A DNA stretch of 64,000 bases, taken from positions 930,001 to 994,000 of the forward strand of contig MARA01000008.1 of assembly GCA_001792895.1 (NCBI GenBank), in the 5' to 3' direction. Source of the DNA: Lentinus brumalis. Lineage: Eukaryota; Basidiomycota; Agaricomycetes; Polyporales; Polyporaceae. The notes under the pieces were generated by a model that saw only the letters and a list, made by a program, of their open reading frames with translations, had not been told where the DNA came from and did no database searches. A program made the position numbers and the translations under genes. Below are positions 23,745 through 36,705 of the stretch, piece after piece; the first letter of the stretch is position 1; the number at the start of each line of letters is the position of its first letter.

Positions 23745-24562
23745 CTAGAAGACGACGTCGGAGAAGCGCTCGACGCTCGATCCGCGAGCGGAGGCGTAGC
23801 GCTGGCTTGCCGGCGAGGGCGTCGAGAACGTGAACGCGGAGTAGATCCGCTTGCGCTCGGGGGTCGAGAAAACGGTCCCGATGGCCGCGGGGGCAGGCGA
23901 AGACGCGACGGGGGAATGGTCAGGAGTGGTCGGCTGCTCGACCTTGTCTTCCGAGAGCTGAACCTTCGAAGCAAGACAGCATCAGCTAACGGTGGCGTTC
24001 GCCGCGGTACCACACGTACCTTCTCCTCAGCAATCTTCTGGACACGCGCCAGCAAGTCCTCCGACATCACCGCCTGCTCGTAGGCCTCGGAGATGTCCGC
24101 GAGAGGGAGGACGGTGAGCTCCTTGCACTTGGCGTCGATCGCGATCTGGTCGAGCACCTCAAGCTCCTCGCCCTCCTCGGCAAGACGCGGGAGCGACGGC
24201 TCACGGCGGGTGCGCTTCGAGGTTGAACGCTTCGATGAGCCCGACCGCTTCGTCTTCTTGTCCGAGACGGGCTTGCTCGAAGACGAGGACAGCTTCTTCG
24301 TCTTCTCGCCCAGCGGACGGGGCTTCTTGCTTGGGGAGACCGGCTGAGCCTTCACAGCGAGGGTGTTCTTACGCTTCTTGCCGAGCACTTGCTCGGAGAG
24401 CGCACGACATCCCGAGAGGGGGTCGTGGTTCTCCTTGTCCGCGACGTAAACCAGGAGGGGGCCGGAGGGGGTGACGGCGATGGTGGTGGTTGGGCCTTCT
24501 TCGGCCACCGGGGCCTCGAAGTGACCTCTGAAGATAGTAAAAGCACGTGCGGTGGCAGCCAT
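23745..24562 (-). CDS. Gene A: KEN-box protein, copy 3
   Basis: Exons 24020-24562 and 23745-23963. The protein is identical to that of copies 1 and 2. Confidence 0.8.
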
Positions 24563-25818
24563 AGATGCTAGCTAGTGTGGGTTGCAGGTGGATCGTTGGG
24601 GGAGGTGAGGCAATGAGGGGGCGTGGTTGCGGCGTGGCGAAGACCGACAGAGACTGCGGGGATTAGCTGGGAGAGTGAAGGGAAGTGCTGAGCAGCCGCG
24701 GCAGACATGAGGACGACGGCGACGGCGACGAGGAGGAGTCTCGCGGTGGTCGACGTCGACGCTGAGAGAGGACTTGGATTCAACATTGCCCGGGTTCCAC
24801 ATTTGGAACTCAGCAGCCAATCAACGACGTGCGCCGACGCCACACCCGCGCTCGCACTCGGTCGCTGCCCCGATCTCTGTGTTCGCTCGCCCTCGCTTTC
24901 CCTCTCGCCGCTGCCTGCCCTCTCTCTGCATGCGCACACACGGTCCGTCTCTCGCTCGTCCACTCCTTCTCGCCCGGGCTTCGACTGCAGTAGCATATAT
25001 GCGTGCAATCCATCGAGCTCGATGTATGCACTACACTACTCGACATCACATCTGTGCTAGCCCTCTGGTCGCTGCCCTGCTTGACCCAGCACTCCGCGCG
25101 CATGCTCAGTCTCCTCTCCAGTCGCGTGCTCCCGGCGCCGTACTGGACGTCGCCCCTCATCCCGCCATTTGCCCGCCTCGCGCTCGCGTCCGTTCTCTCA
25201 ACATGTCGACTCGGGTCGCGCCGCACGCCTTCGCGCCACGGTAAGCACCCTCTCACTCAGTGCAGTCTGGCCACTTAAACAAGGCACCCACTGACCCAAA
25301 TCGCGCAGTCCGCATCTCCCCGACGAAGCCCGACCTGCGTGAGCCTGACCGCGTGCCAGAAGTACACGCGTGACGCGTCGTACCGTCCGAGATGGCCTGC
25401 ACCCGCCCTCCACTAGCCATCTCGCACAGCACCTCGCGCCCCGACTATCGGTGCACCCGCGATCCTCGCTCGATGGCGAGCACAATCGGAACCCCGGACG
25501 CTGCGACACCCAGCACCCATCACGCCGCACTCAGCACTCAACCCTCGCCCTTCCGACCGCCGACCCGCCGGCACGCCGCTGCGAACCTGCGCCTCGCACG
25601 ACACGAACATCTTTGCAGCCGCCGACTCTCACACAGACTTGATGCACACAACGCCGGACCCGCTGCCGTTGGGCACGCCGCGTGTCCCGAGCTTCAATCA
25701 CGATCTTGAGCACGACATGGCGGCTACCCGGTGTACATTTCACCGTCAGCAGCGTGTCAGCGAGACGACGGGACGACTCACGGCGTGCCAGCCCGGCGTC
25801 CTCTAGTTCTGTCAAGTG

Positions 25819-27038
25819 CAAAGGTGCGTCATACAATGCGCGAGCTTCGAGGAATGTCGAAAACTTACTGTGCATCGTGCAGTGCCGCGCTCGCTCTCGG
25901 CCGTCCCTATCGCACAGTCACAGGATGAGCACGAGCACACGACGACGAGAGGTACGTCTCACGCACCAGCAAGTCTTCGTGCACCGTCGCACGCGTACGA
26001 CTTCAAGGCCGTCGGGACTTCGACCGCGGCTACCTGCGTGCGTGCAGCGTTCACGTCAGGATCGCTCTGTGCAAACGTCGGGACGACTCACCGATGGCAC
26101 GAGACCGACGGCGAGCGTCGAGGCGTTCTGTCCAGGAACAAGGTACGTCAACGGTGCGTCGACGCAAATCGCTAACTTACTTTGCGTTTGGCAGTGCCGC
26201 GCTCGCTCCGGGATGTCCCTGTCCCACGGAATGAGCACGAGCGGGCGACGAGGAGAGGAACCGGTCAGTATTCGTACAGATCGCAGGCGCACGACTTCGC
26301 GGCCGTCCGGACTTCGACCGCGGCTACCGTGCATGTCAGAATCGCTATGCGCAGACGTCGGGGCCACTCACCAATGGTAAGAGGCCGACGGCGACGAGTT
26401 CTGTCGAGGACCAAGGTGCGTCAGACAGTGCGCGAGCATCGACAAAAACCGCTGACTTACTTTGCGTTTGGCAGTGCCGCGCTCGCTCCGGGAGGTCCCT
26501 GTCCCTGTCCCACGGAATGAGCACGAGCGGGCGACGAGGAGAGGTACGGCGCACGTACCGGTAAGTCTTCGTGCATGACTGCACGACTTTGATGCTGACT
26601 AGCTCGTTTTTTGAAGCCCTATCCTGGCCACCTACCTGCGCGTGCGATGTGCATGTCAATAGCGCTGCATAGAGACAGCGGGACGACTCACCGCTCGACG
26701 GGCACTCCGGGGTGAAGGGGGTCTGTCACTGTCAGTGGGAAGGTGCGTCAGACGGTGCGTGGATGCTCGACGAAGACCGACCGCTCACCGAGAAGAGCGT
26801 CGCAACAGACTCCAAGTGCGGCGCGGCAGAGAGCTGCGTGCATGTCGACGGCGCGCTATGCGCTTCGGTCTTCGACTCTGGATGGTGAGCACGAAGGTAC
26901 GTCAGTGCGCTGGGCTCGAGTGATGACTCACTAGCAGCAGTGCCTCGCTCGCTCCGGGCTGAGGCTGTCCGTGTATATGGTGGTGAGCACGAGACAGCGG
27001 TGAGGCAGGTACGTCGGACGTACCGGTAAGTGGCTGCG
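25819..27038 (+). repeat. Array 1 modules, copy 3
   Basis: Same modules as in unit 1. A one-C deletion at about 25564 lies just upstream and changes the reading frames leading into the array in this copy only. If array 1 were a working gene, the 5' part of this copy would be frameshifted. Confidence 0.5.
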
Positions 27039-29558
27039 AAGACTCGTCGCCAGTGAATTGCGATGGCGACGACCTGTCGTGGAGAACATCGAGCTCAGTC
27101 TGCGGAGAGGTGAGTGCGCACCAGCGGCGATGATGCGAGGGCTCACATACAGGACGACGACGTGGGGCTCGTCTCGCTCGCAAGAGCAGCGCGGTGCCCT
27201 GCACACAAGCGAACGGTAAGCTCGAACCCGGCATGCCGCATCTGAGGAGCACGTACCAGCGAGGAGCCCAGGTCACGGTCACGACGGCAACCGAAGGGCG
27301 GTCGGCGTGGATGAGGTCGGGTCGGAGGCAGCGTGTATCGTCACGCTGGTAAGGACGAGAGGGCTCAGGGGAAAGAGGGAGAGTGGCGGAGCCATGCACG
27401 ACGTGACGGCGGGTGCCAGGCTGATATGTGACTGTTGCCCCGCCGGCCAGTACCCTCGCCGCTTCGCGCGGCATGCCGAGTCTCGACCCAGACTGTGGCA
27501 TGATGTATTCTGCAGACGGGGTTATGGAGAAACCCCGCCGTTTCCGCATAACCTCGTCCGCTCACTCGGGCATGCTCTCACGGTCGACGGAGCAGACGGC
27601 GGGCAGTATTGTCGACTCGTCGCATTTCAGGGTCCCGCGCGAGAACCTCGAGTGCGTGGCCAATGGCAGCGTGCCAACGCCGACTCGCAGGTCTCGAGTG
27701 TCTTTGTGGACCCTGAATGATTACGACAGAGTCTGGGCGAGACTCGGAGCATGCGTGCCCATGTTCTCGCACAGACTCCGTATCTTCTGGCGAGTGCCGG
27801 CCAGCTTCTGAGACGTTAGGCAGGGGCAGTTGCATGCGGCGAGTATGTTTCAGGAGGGCTCTGTTCGGTACGGTGTAACGGCGCCCTCGACTCGGACTTC
27901 GAGGTTCGCGTGTCATCCTTTGCGCTCATTGCCCGGTAGGTCCTCTTGTCGTAGATGGTCGTGTCGAATGCAACAGAATCTGTGAACCAAGTATCCAGTC
28001 AGTGCGCAAGACTCGAGTGCAGAATGCGATACGACGCACGGAGAATATGCGTGCCTTGCGCCCAAGCCGCCGATTGAGCTTCCATTCACGCTGAACCTCT
28101 CCGCACAGGGTCCTCGGGAGTCGGGAGGCAGTATCTACATCCATGACGCAGCACCGGTCATCGGTCGATCGGTCGCACGGACGCCCACATTCTAATTTCT
28201 TGTCTGGACCGCCGGAAGAGCGGAGACCTTGTCTCCATGGCTTTGAGGATCGAGATGTGGCAGGTGGGTGCGGTGGGTGTGCTTCTCGTGGGTGCGATGC
28301 TCGTCGGTCCCCGGCCTTCCCAGAACGATATCTGTTTGTCTTGCGGACCTGCTTGTAGACTATAGTCAGCATTTGTTTTGCGCGCAATACAGTCTTTGTT
28401 GCTCAAACATCTGTGTGAAGTGGGATACAGTCTGCTCTTGGGATATTGCAACATGGTTGATCTCCCACCCATTGTCTCCGTGCAGGGTCCTCGGATGCGG
28501 GAAGAATGTTTGAACGGCTGTGCATTGCTTCCGGACGGGGTTATCTGTCAGGTACAAGTGGTGCTTCTCTGCAACGGGCTCCTCAGGATGATATCTCCGT
28601 GGGTATCCTCACTGGTGGGTTTCTGCACTTACAGGCTCCTCTGTATCGAGGACGAGCCAGCTCAATATGCAGAAACTTACTCAATAGCATGCAGACGTGA
28701 TCTGAATTACTGAGCAGTAAGTCCAGGGGATGCAAGCCCTCCTCATCACATTGCCATGCAGATATGATCCCTAATGTGGGAAAGCGGAGGCTCAAGAATT
28801 AAAGAAGCTGCATTCAGGGTCTCCTGAGAAGCAGACAGAATTGACATCTTAGATTGTAGTAGGTGCCTTTGCCGCAGCAGCTCTGCGCAAGCCGAGATCA
28901 AAGCCGCTTTTACGCAGTGTGTACCTAATAATGGTCTGGATCGAAGGCTGAGTATCATTCCGGTGTTACGACATTCTCTTGGAATGGCAGATGACATGGT
29001 AAGACCCTAAGCTCAGCCTAAGAATTGTGCAAGTGTGCAAGGAGTGTACATCCTTACTTAACCACAAGTCAGTCAAGTCACAAGTGAGACTCGCCATACC
29101 AGTGCTGGACAAGCCAGCGTGCATGATATAATATTGCAGACAGCTCTTGAACAGTGCAGCTGTGGTAGAACCGTGGCCCAGAATACTATTCACCGGCACA
29201 GGTACCCGTGAATCATTGGAAGTCAGCATGACACTGAAGTCCGAGTCCCACGCCCATGCGGCATCATGGTTCCCGAAAGTCCATGCTGCGAACACACTGA
29301 GTTCCCCCGCTTCTTGGACAAATATGGACACGGGCGGTGTGCGCAAGCGTGCGCCGGACCCTGCAATGGATTCCCGACAAGCTGCAGGCAATTCCGTCCG
29401 CTGAAGCCGCCGCTGCACATCATGACGGCGGTCTGCACATGGGGAGGGAAGTGCAAAAATATATTCGCTCAATCAAGCTTAGTACAAAGGCTTTACCCGT
29501 ATGTTTCGTGCTCCGTCCGCCTCGCTGTTCACTACAAATCACCACCGCCCACTCAGCC

Positions 29559-30522
29559 ATGAGCTCGCCTCCATCCGTCGCTGAACCCGCCGCCGACGAG
29601 CCCTATGAGGTGCCCGACGTGCCACTTGAGCACCAGAAGCAATGGCTGTGTCAAAAGAAGAAGCGCAACCGTCTCCGCACCGAGCTCCGGGTGCGAATGT
29701 GGTACAGACTCTGTGAGTACAGCCGTCCGCAGGCTCATCTCGCGTCCGCCGCTGACTTGAGCAGATCAACTCACTGGCGTGTTCGACCCGTTCGGGATGC
29801 GCTGGACGAACAGCCTGTTTCTGAGCGTCATCGTGCGTAAATATCGGTGCGGCATGAGGGGCTGGCCGCCAGACATCCCCTTCCAGAACCTTGGCTACTT
29901 CGGGAAGGCCGAACCACTCGAGAAGCTCCTTGAGCTGTGGGAGAAAGGCACGCTTCGCATCGTCAAGCTCACTGACGACGAGTGCGCTCGGGCGGCGGAG
30001 AACCCCGAGAGCGTCCTTCCCAACACAACTCTCCAGCCGCCGCCGCCGCCACGCCCGCAGACCCCGGAGATGCGCGTCGTCCCACTCGTCTTCCACCCTG
30101 TCGACTTCCACGAGCTCTCGCAGCCGTCCGCGGCGAGCACGTCCACGTCTATGCCTCTTGTGTTGACCACCACGGCGCGGCCCCCGAAGCGCAAGCGCAA
30201 GCAGCGCTGCGATACGAAGCTGTCCCGGACGCGGAACCTTCGGTACGGCCGCGGTGTGAAGAGCAGGGAATATGTATACGACGAGGAGAGCGGCGGCGAG
30301 TGGGAGCCGAGCCCGAAGCGCTTCCGCGAGGCTCTCTCGGACGACTTCATCGAGGAGTTCCCTGCTGAATCCGCCGTCGACATGGAGACTGAGGTTGAGG
30401 ACGACATCGAGGAGTTCACGGAGGCAGAGGCTGAGGAGGAGGATGAGATCGAGTCGGCAAGTGAGAGCGGGCTGCTCGCCGAGGAGTCGGACGCTGTCGA
30501 GGCCGAGAGCGACGTCGAGTAG
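29559..30522 (+). CDS. Gene B: GWPPDIPF-motif protein, copy 3
   Basis: Exons 29559-29712 and 29765-30522. It encodes the same 303-residue protein as copies 1 and 2. There is no fourth copy: the array ends before a fourth gene B would be reached. Confidence 0.8.
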
Positions 30523-31023
30523 CGGGCAGAAATGTACATTTCAGTCTCTTGATTATTTTGGTGCTCGCACCGCTCGCTGTGCACGTCGGGAAGCTCGGTA
30601 TCGAGGTTATCTTCTTGTCTCTTGCATCCGTAGTGTAGCCTATACTGTAATCAGCAATCAGTCGATTCGCCGCTGCACGACACCCGATGCGCATCGAGCA
30701 ATGCGGAGACGTCCGAAGCCAAGGCAGCGGGACTTCGCGTGAGAAATGCTGGACTTGAAGCCTGGAATAGAGACGATACGACGTTAGATCTGAAGATGCC
30801 GCAGGCCCAGGCAGCGGGCGAAGAGCTGACGTACCAAATGGTGTTAAGCGAGGGCGACCCACGAAGGTCAACACGCCACGTCGACGCATCTCTTCTTCTT
30901 ACCTTCCACTCCCCCACTTCTTCCTCCCCCATTGCGACGTTCCCCTCCGTCCTCCGTCCTCCTCCGACCTCGTCGCTCCCGCTATGACTTGTCACCGCTC
31001 GAAGCTCTAGCCTGTCCTCGAGC

Positions 31024-33821
31024 ATGATGTGAGTATGCATGGTCGATGCACATCGCTTTGACGACGACGCTCACCTTCTGCTCAGCTGCGCAACGAAGGA
31101 TGTCACGACTGATCAGCTATCCGCGGCTGCTGGCCACTTGGCCCGACGCAAGTCCGCCAAGATGACCTCGACTCATCGACTCGGTACGTGGTAGTTCCTC
31201 TTGTGACGAGCACGATGAGATGCTGACGATCCTGTGCTATATAGGTCAAGTATGGTCCGAGGCGTTTTCGCGCTCGAGGCATGGCTGCTCTGTCAGCTCT
31301 GGAAGTAACCGGTTAGTTCATCAGTCGTATTCCCGGACCAGTAGGATGAGACTAACGTGCTGCTCGTGTGGTAGGAGGTCGTCAGGGATGACGGCGCAGA
31401 AATGCTACGAATCGTCGGCGACGTTGCACAGCGGTGGTTGCACGGGATGCCGTGCACGCTGCCGCGATAAGGACGTCGTGACGCCGGCTTCGTGCTTCTG
31501 TAAGTCGTCTTCTCCACGTAGCGTTCCGTCATCGTGGTTCTGAATGTCCGTCCTCGGCAGAAGATGGATGTTCAGTGCAGGAGTACATCCGAGTACATCC
31601 TCCTGCTTCGTCCGGAGTGGCGCGACTTGAACGCGACGGTATGACTCGTGCATCCGGAGGTCGCGATCCTTCTGCACCATGATCCCATCACCCATCCTAT
31701 CCCGGAACCAGCCCACCTCGGTGACCGTGGCATCGCTCGGCACTCTAGACGATGCGCTCGCGGTCGCCGAGCTCGTCTGGGTCTGGTATGTCTGTCGTGC
31801 CAGCTCACGAGACAAAGGGTCAGTTCTCTCTGCCTCCTACCTAGTGCAAGTACTCACGAGCTGTCTATCTTCTAGAGTCGAACGTTGCCGTGGGTCGAGC
31901 TTGTCGTCGAGCATACAAGTAAGACCAGTGGAGTGCCGGGCGTGCTCGGGGCTGGCCGCCGGTGTCTTGGTCGTGCTTTCGTAAGTCGCACTCATCTTGA
32001 ACCTTCGTCTGGTGTGCTGAACGCGCGCCCTCAGCAGAAGGCCGTTGTGCGCTCCATGTGCTGTGCCATGCAAGTACATCGTCGGTGCGCTTCGTCTCGG
32101 GCATGACACGACGGCAGGGCTCGTGCACGCGGAAATTGCGGACCTTCTGCACCATGATCCTATGACGGCGTCCAGTACGTCGCTGACTGGCTGTTCGTGG
32201 TCTGGTATGTGTCAAGTCTGCCGCACAAGAAGAGACAGGTCAGATGTCGCGCACTTGAGCAACACTATGAAGCCCGAGACTCACCGACCGTCCAACTGCC
32301 CAGGTTCGTATGTCGCGGTCGGTTGAGCTTGAGCTTAGAGGCGTAAGACTGGCCGACTGCGGCGCAGTGCTGCAACCTCACCGTGGCAGATGCAAGAGCC
32401 GCGTGGCAACGTGAAGGTGAGCCCGCATATTGCCTTCGTGCTTCCAGGACTAGGCCGTGCGTCGTGTCGGTCTGCGAGCCGACATGACCTCTCGAGTTCG
32501 AGGAACTGTGTTCGGGCTTGGTGGCGGACTGCTCGCTGCCGCTCCGAGCCCTTGGCAGGTCAGCGGCGGGCTGTTGGGAGACAAGATCTCCGCACTGTCC
32601 TGGCATCGCATTGCTGCCCGTTGTGTGCTTTACTGATCGGCCCCTTCGAGGCCCGGGCTAGCGATTGCGGATCGTCTGCACCACGATTCTATCGCCCATC
32701 CTATCTCCGTCGCGGCCGCGGACCGTGTGCAGGGCCTTCAGCCGTTGTCTGTGCTATGGAACTTCGTGACAGAGGTTAGTGCTCTCTCACTTCGACCACT
32801 GTGACCGGCACAAGACTTACGAGCAGTTCACCACACAGAATAGACCGTCGGTCGAGCCTTGAACATACGAGTAAGACAAGCCGGCAGCGCAGTGCCCTGC
32901 AATCTCGGAGCTCGGTACAGTACAGGTAAGTCTGTGCTTCGTCGTCGCATATCCGGGGCGACGCCATGCCTCTCGACGGTCAGCGGCTCGACACATGTTG
33001 CGTCCGGGGCATCGTGCTCGAGATCCGTATGCCAGCACGCTGCTGCGCCGTCGGCATGTCCGGCCGGTTCAGTACGCGTTCTCCGCGCTGTCCTCTCGCC
33101 GTCTCTCCGGGTCCCGGGTGCGCACACTACTGACCGAAGACCGCTTCCAGGGCGCGATATCGCGCATGGCAAGCCGCGAGTTGCTGTGCGGCGCGGCACA
33201 AGTCTGTCAAACAATCGGGACTGGCACTGGATGGAGAGGTCAGTCTATCATCTGCAGCAGTACCTCGAGCACGGAACTCACCCCATATCCCTGTCTAGTT
33301 CACTGGCACCCGCGGAGTCTTCGAGCTCGAGGCTTGGCACTGCGCTCGTCCAGGTGCCGGGCGCGTTTCTCACTGAGGTTTGCGGCTCGCGGCGTTCTCG
33401 ACGATCCGCTACGCCAGGTATGGACCCGGCTCGAGTGCATTTCCTGGCACGACGTCGGCTGCTGGGTGCAACGCTCCTGGAGAAAAGGGTGAGTACTTTG
33501 CGTTCTCGCTTCTGAGGGAAAGATGGCGCTCACGCTCGGGTACAGAAGCCGTTGTGGGCGAGCGGCGGTCGACGCCGGGTTTGTGCGGGTCCATCCCGAG
33601 CGATTTGGCTCCGTTTTCTGGCACGGCGCGGTGCACCTTATACGAGACGTCCGAGTCCTCGAGCGGCATCACTGGGATAACGGTGAGTACTTGAAGCTCC
33701 TGCTCCGTTCCGAAAGCCGACACTCACTCACCCACGCGGACCAGGAGACGTCGGTGACGAGTTGCAGGGCGTCTCCGGGTGCTCAAAGCGTGCCTGGCAT
33801 CGCGAGCTGGTGGTGCGCTAG
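31024..33821 (+). repeat. Array 2 modules, copy 3
   Basis: Same content as 7287-10084, with no visible difference inside the array. Confidence 0.5.
33151..33821 (+). CDS. Last module of array 2, copy 3
   Basis: Same five in-frame blocks as in copy 1, shifted by 23,737: 33151-33238, 33299-33353, 33418-33488, 33546-33682 and 33745-33821. Confidence 0.35.
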
Positions 33822-34109
33822 GAGGAGATGGGAAGTAGCTGCCTGGAGGACGAAGCAGGGGTCAGCGCGGCGTCGTAGCAGAGACAGTCCTGTAGTAGCA
33901 CGCACTCTGAATGCATGTCTTCCCGCCCCACCGAGTCCCTGCACTCCAGCGCAGTCCTGTCCCTATCCCAACCCCAGCGTCCCTTCCACCCGCTGTGCCA
34001 ATCCCGCTGTCCCATCCCCACTATCCCATCCCCCAGACGTCCTTGAGTCCACGATCTCTTCTCTGGCACTTGCGTCGCCAGCACGAGCGCTCGCCAGGCA
34101 CGCAGAAGA

Positions 34110-34294
34110 CGCATAGCCGCGGTAGATGGTTGCACCTTGGAAGAAAACTCGTTGTCTCTCTGCCACTCGGGGATCTCCAACCAAGTCAGCGTCTTGCTCG
34201 ATGTCTTGCTACGGGTGCCGCTGTCGACCTCATTGACGGCAACTGTGTGTGTGGGCTGCCCGTTCGGGCCCTTGACGTCGCTTGCCTGCGCGGG
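34110..34294 (-). pseudogene. PAQR/ADIPOR-like fragment, copy 3
   Basis: Same fragment with four G in the 5' run, as in copy 1, so the longer frame of copy 2 is closed again. A nearby substitution at 34418 is private to this copy. Confidence 0.45.
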
Positions 34295-34615
34295 GAGAGA
34301 TGATCGTCAGGACAGCATTCCAAGGAACCGCACATACGACGCGACGCGACGCGCGAATCGGGGCATCGGTGAGATGCTGCCTGCCGGTTCGGAGCCGCAA
34401 AGCGCGATTTACGCGGGAACATACCGATTTGCGCGCACGAAGGGATGTATCGCGCATATTTCGCGGGAGATGGTGGTGGTTGAAGGTCAAGAGGGATCCC
34501 AGGCCCCAAAACCTGTCGAAGGCGGCGGCAGAGGCGGAGAAGCCGCCGGGCGCCCGGTTCCTCGGTCTTATCACATGGCCTTTCTCGGACCCACATGCTG
34601 GGGTTGGGGTTAATC

Positions 34616-34623
34616 TGACGTCA
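34616..34623. promoter_or_regulatory. CRE-like palindrome TGACGTCA, copy 3
   Basis: Perfect bZIP full site in the same position as in units 1 and 2. Confidence 0.3.
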
Positions 34624-35029
34624 CGGGTACCTCCTCGGTTCCCGACTCTGGTGAGCCTGCTCGCCGAGACGGACGACGAGCACGCATACTATACTTCAGC
34701 TTTGAGCCTGCGTGCAGAAACGCTTGGATGATCGCGCAACAGCAATTCTGTCGCCAAGACATGCGCTGCTGGGTTTTGGGGAAGATAGACGCACACATCC
34801 TGAGCCCCACACCCCAGCAGGAGGACTGCATGTCGACATATCACGGAGAGCTCCCAGGTCCAACTTTGACGAGAAACAAAAGACACTTCACATGTGTCAT
34901 TCGAGAGCAGTTCGACTAGTGCGATACACGGTCTACAATCTACCCGCAGTCCAAAGAGGCTACTTAGGAAGCTATAGAGTGGCGTATGCTAGCGAGCGGG
35001 CGACAAAGCAAAGAATTACATGACAACAA

Positions 35030-36705
35030 TGATGGGCAATAGGAGACGTGATGGATGGCGATGGGAGTGGGAGGCGGGACCGAGACGCAGACAGAAGCAG
35101 ACAGACACGATGCGGAGATACGAACAGGCGATTGTCGGGGATAACCAAATAACGGAGACAAAGGCAAGGAAGAAAGAACAAAGCAACGGAATGCAGAGGG
35201 TATGTGGGTGGACGGTGGGAAGGGGATCGCACAAATCGAGCCATGTGCAATCAAGAAGAAGCACGTGGGCTCGAGGATCTTAGGAGAGTGGGGGACTTGG
35301 GATAGATGCGTGCGTGGGTTGCAAGATGGATGAGATGCGAATTATATATAATAGTACAACGCGCTGTCGCGTGGGGTACGTGGGTACTTGTAGGTCCTGA
35401 GACCAAGTCCTCTTGGGCGAGCAGAATCCGCGGACGAGTCGTATGAGACATGGCGCACGTAATCTTCATGGCGGCGGAGGTAGGGAGGATATCGGAGGTG
35501 GGAGGTATGAGGATGTTTGGCGCACGTGGATTGTAGGAAAGCATGTAGAGAGCAGGGAAACGTTGTACTCGCAGGCGCGATAGGATGTGGGGGACGTAGG
35601 CACGAAGGCAACCTAGAAGACGACATCGGAGAAGCGCTCGACGCTCGATCCGCGAGCGGAGGCGTAGCGCTGGCTTGCCGGCGAGGGCGTCGAGAACGTG
35701 AACGCGGAGTAGATCCGCTTGCGCTCGGGGGTCGAGAAAACGGTCCCGGTGGCGGCGGGGGCAGGCGAAGACGCGACGTCGACCTTCGAGGGGAATGGTC
35801 AGGAGTGGTCGGCTGCTCGAGCTTGTCTTCCGAGAGCTGAACCTTCGAAGCAAGACAGCATCAGCTAACGGTGGCGTTCGCCGCGGTACCACACGTACCT
35901 TCTCCTCAGCAATCTTCTGGACACGCGCCAGCAAGTCCTCCGACATCACCGCCTGCTCGTAGGCCTCGGAGATGTCCGCGAGAGGGAGGACGGTGAGCTC
36001 CTTGCACTTGGCGTCGATCGCGATCTGGTCGAGCGCCTCGACCTCCTCGCCCTCCTCGGCAAGACGCGGGAGCGACGGCTCGCGGCGGGTGCGCTTCGAG
36101 GTTGAACGCTTCGATGAGCCCGACCGCTTCGTCTTCTTGTCCGAGACGGGCTTGCTCGAAGACGAGGACAGCTTCTTCGTCTTCTCGCCCAGCGGGCGGG
36201 GCTTCTTGCTTGGGGAGACCGGCTGAGTCTTCACAGCGAGGGTGTTCTTACGCTTCTTGCCGAGCACTTGCTCGGAGAGCGCACGACATCCCGTGAGGGG
36301 GTCGTGGTTCTCCTTGTCAGCGACGTAAACCAGGAGGGGGCCGGAGGGGGTGACGGCGATGGTGGTGGTTGGGCCTTCTTCGGCCACCGGGGCCTCGAAG
36401 TGATCTCTGAAGATAGTAAAAGCACGTGCGGTGGCAGCCATAGATGCTAGCTAGTGTGGGTTGCAGGTGGATAGTTGGGGGAGGTGAGGCAATGAGGGGG
36501 CGTGGTTGCGGCGTGGCGAAGACCGACAGAGACTGCGGGGATTAGCTGGGAGAGTGAAGAGAAGTGCTGAGCAGCCGCGGCAGACAACGAGCACGACGCC
36601 GAAGGCGACGAGGAGGAGTCTCGCGATGGTCGACGTCGACGCTGAGAGAGGACTTGGAATTCAACATTGCCCGGGTTTTAATCCGCATTTGGAACTCCGC
36701 CGACG
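35030..36705. repeat. Diverged right arm (partial fourth copy)
   Basis: About 1.7 kb matching the gene A junction segment of the full units (for example 11290-12945) with scattered substitutions and several indels. Similarity stops just after cgccgacgc near 36705, where single-copy sequence begins. The full units are nearly identical to each other, but this arm is clearly older. It therefore marks the original right flank of the amplification, and an arm of this kind at both ends would allow unequal exchange. Confidence 0.85.
35613..36441 (-). CDS. Gene A': diverged KEN-box protein at array end
   Basis: Exon 1 is 35899-36441. It keeps the start, the KEN box at 43-45 and the basic region, with substitutions such as G13D, S49T and changes near residue 135. 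An 11-bp insertion in the downstream part makes the acceptor used in copies 1-3 (exon from 35842) lead out of frame. A second acceptor inside the insertion (cctcgaag, exon 35613-35783) restores the frame exactly and gives the same C terminus with VFSTPERKR and RFSDVVF. The intron would then be 115 nt and the protein 237 residues. The 20 bp with the upstream CCAAT are missing. It is probably a functional diverged paralogue; which acceptor is used is inferred. Confidence 0.6.

Larger units (their letters stand above)
23740..35607. repeat. Tandem unit, copy 3 (11,868 bp)
   Basis: Third full unit. It differs from copy 1 by a C-run shortened by one near 25564, the five-C run near 30926, a four-C run near 33927, and one substitution at 34418 (A for C). 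From about 35030 to its end it starts to differ from copies 1 and 2 by scattered substitutions, marking the change to the diverged right arm. Confidence 0.96.

Noticed and set aside
1..36705. rDNA array or LTR retrotransposon as an explanation of the repeat
   Set aside because: No rRNA sequence, no reverse transcriptase or integrase motif, no LTR ends and no primer-binding site. The repeated arm contains an ordinary spliced gene.
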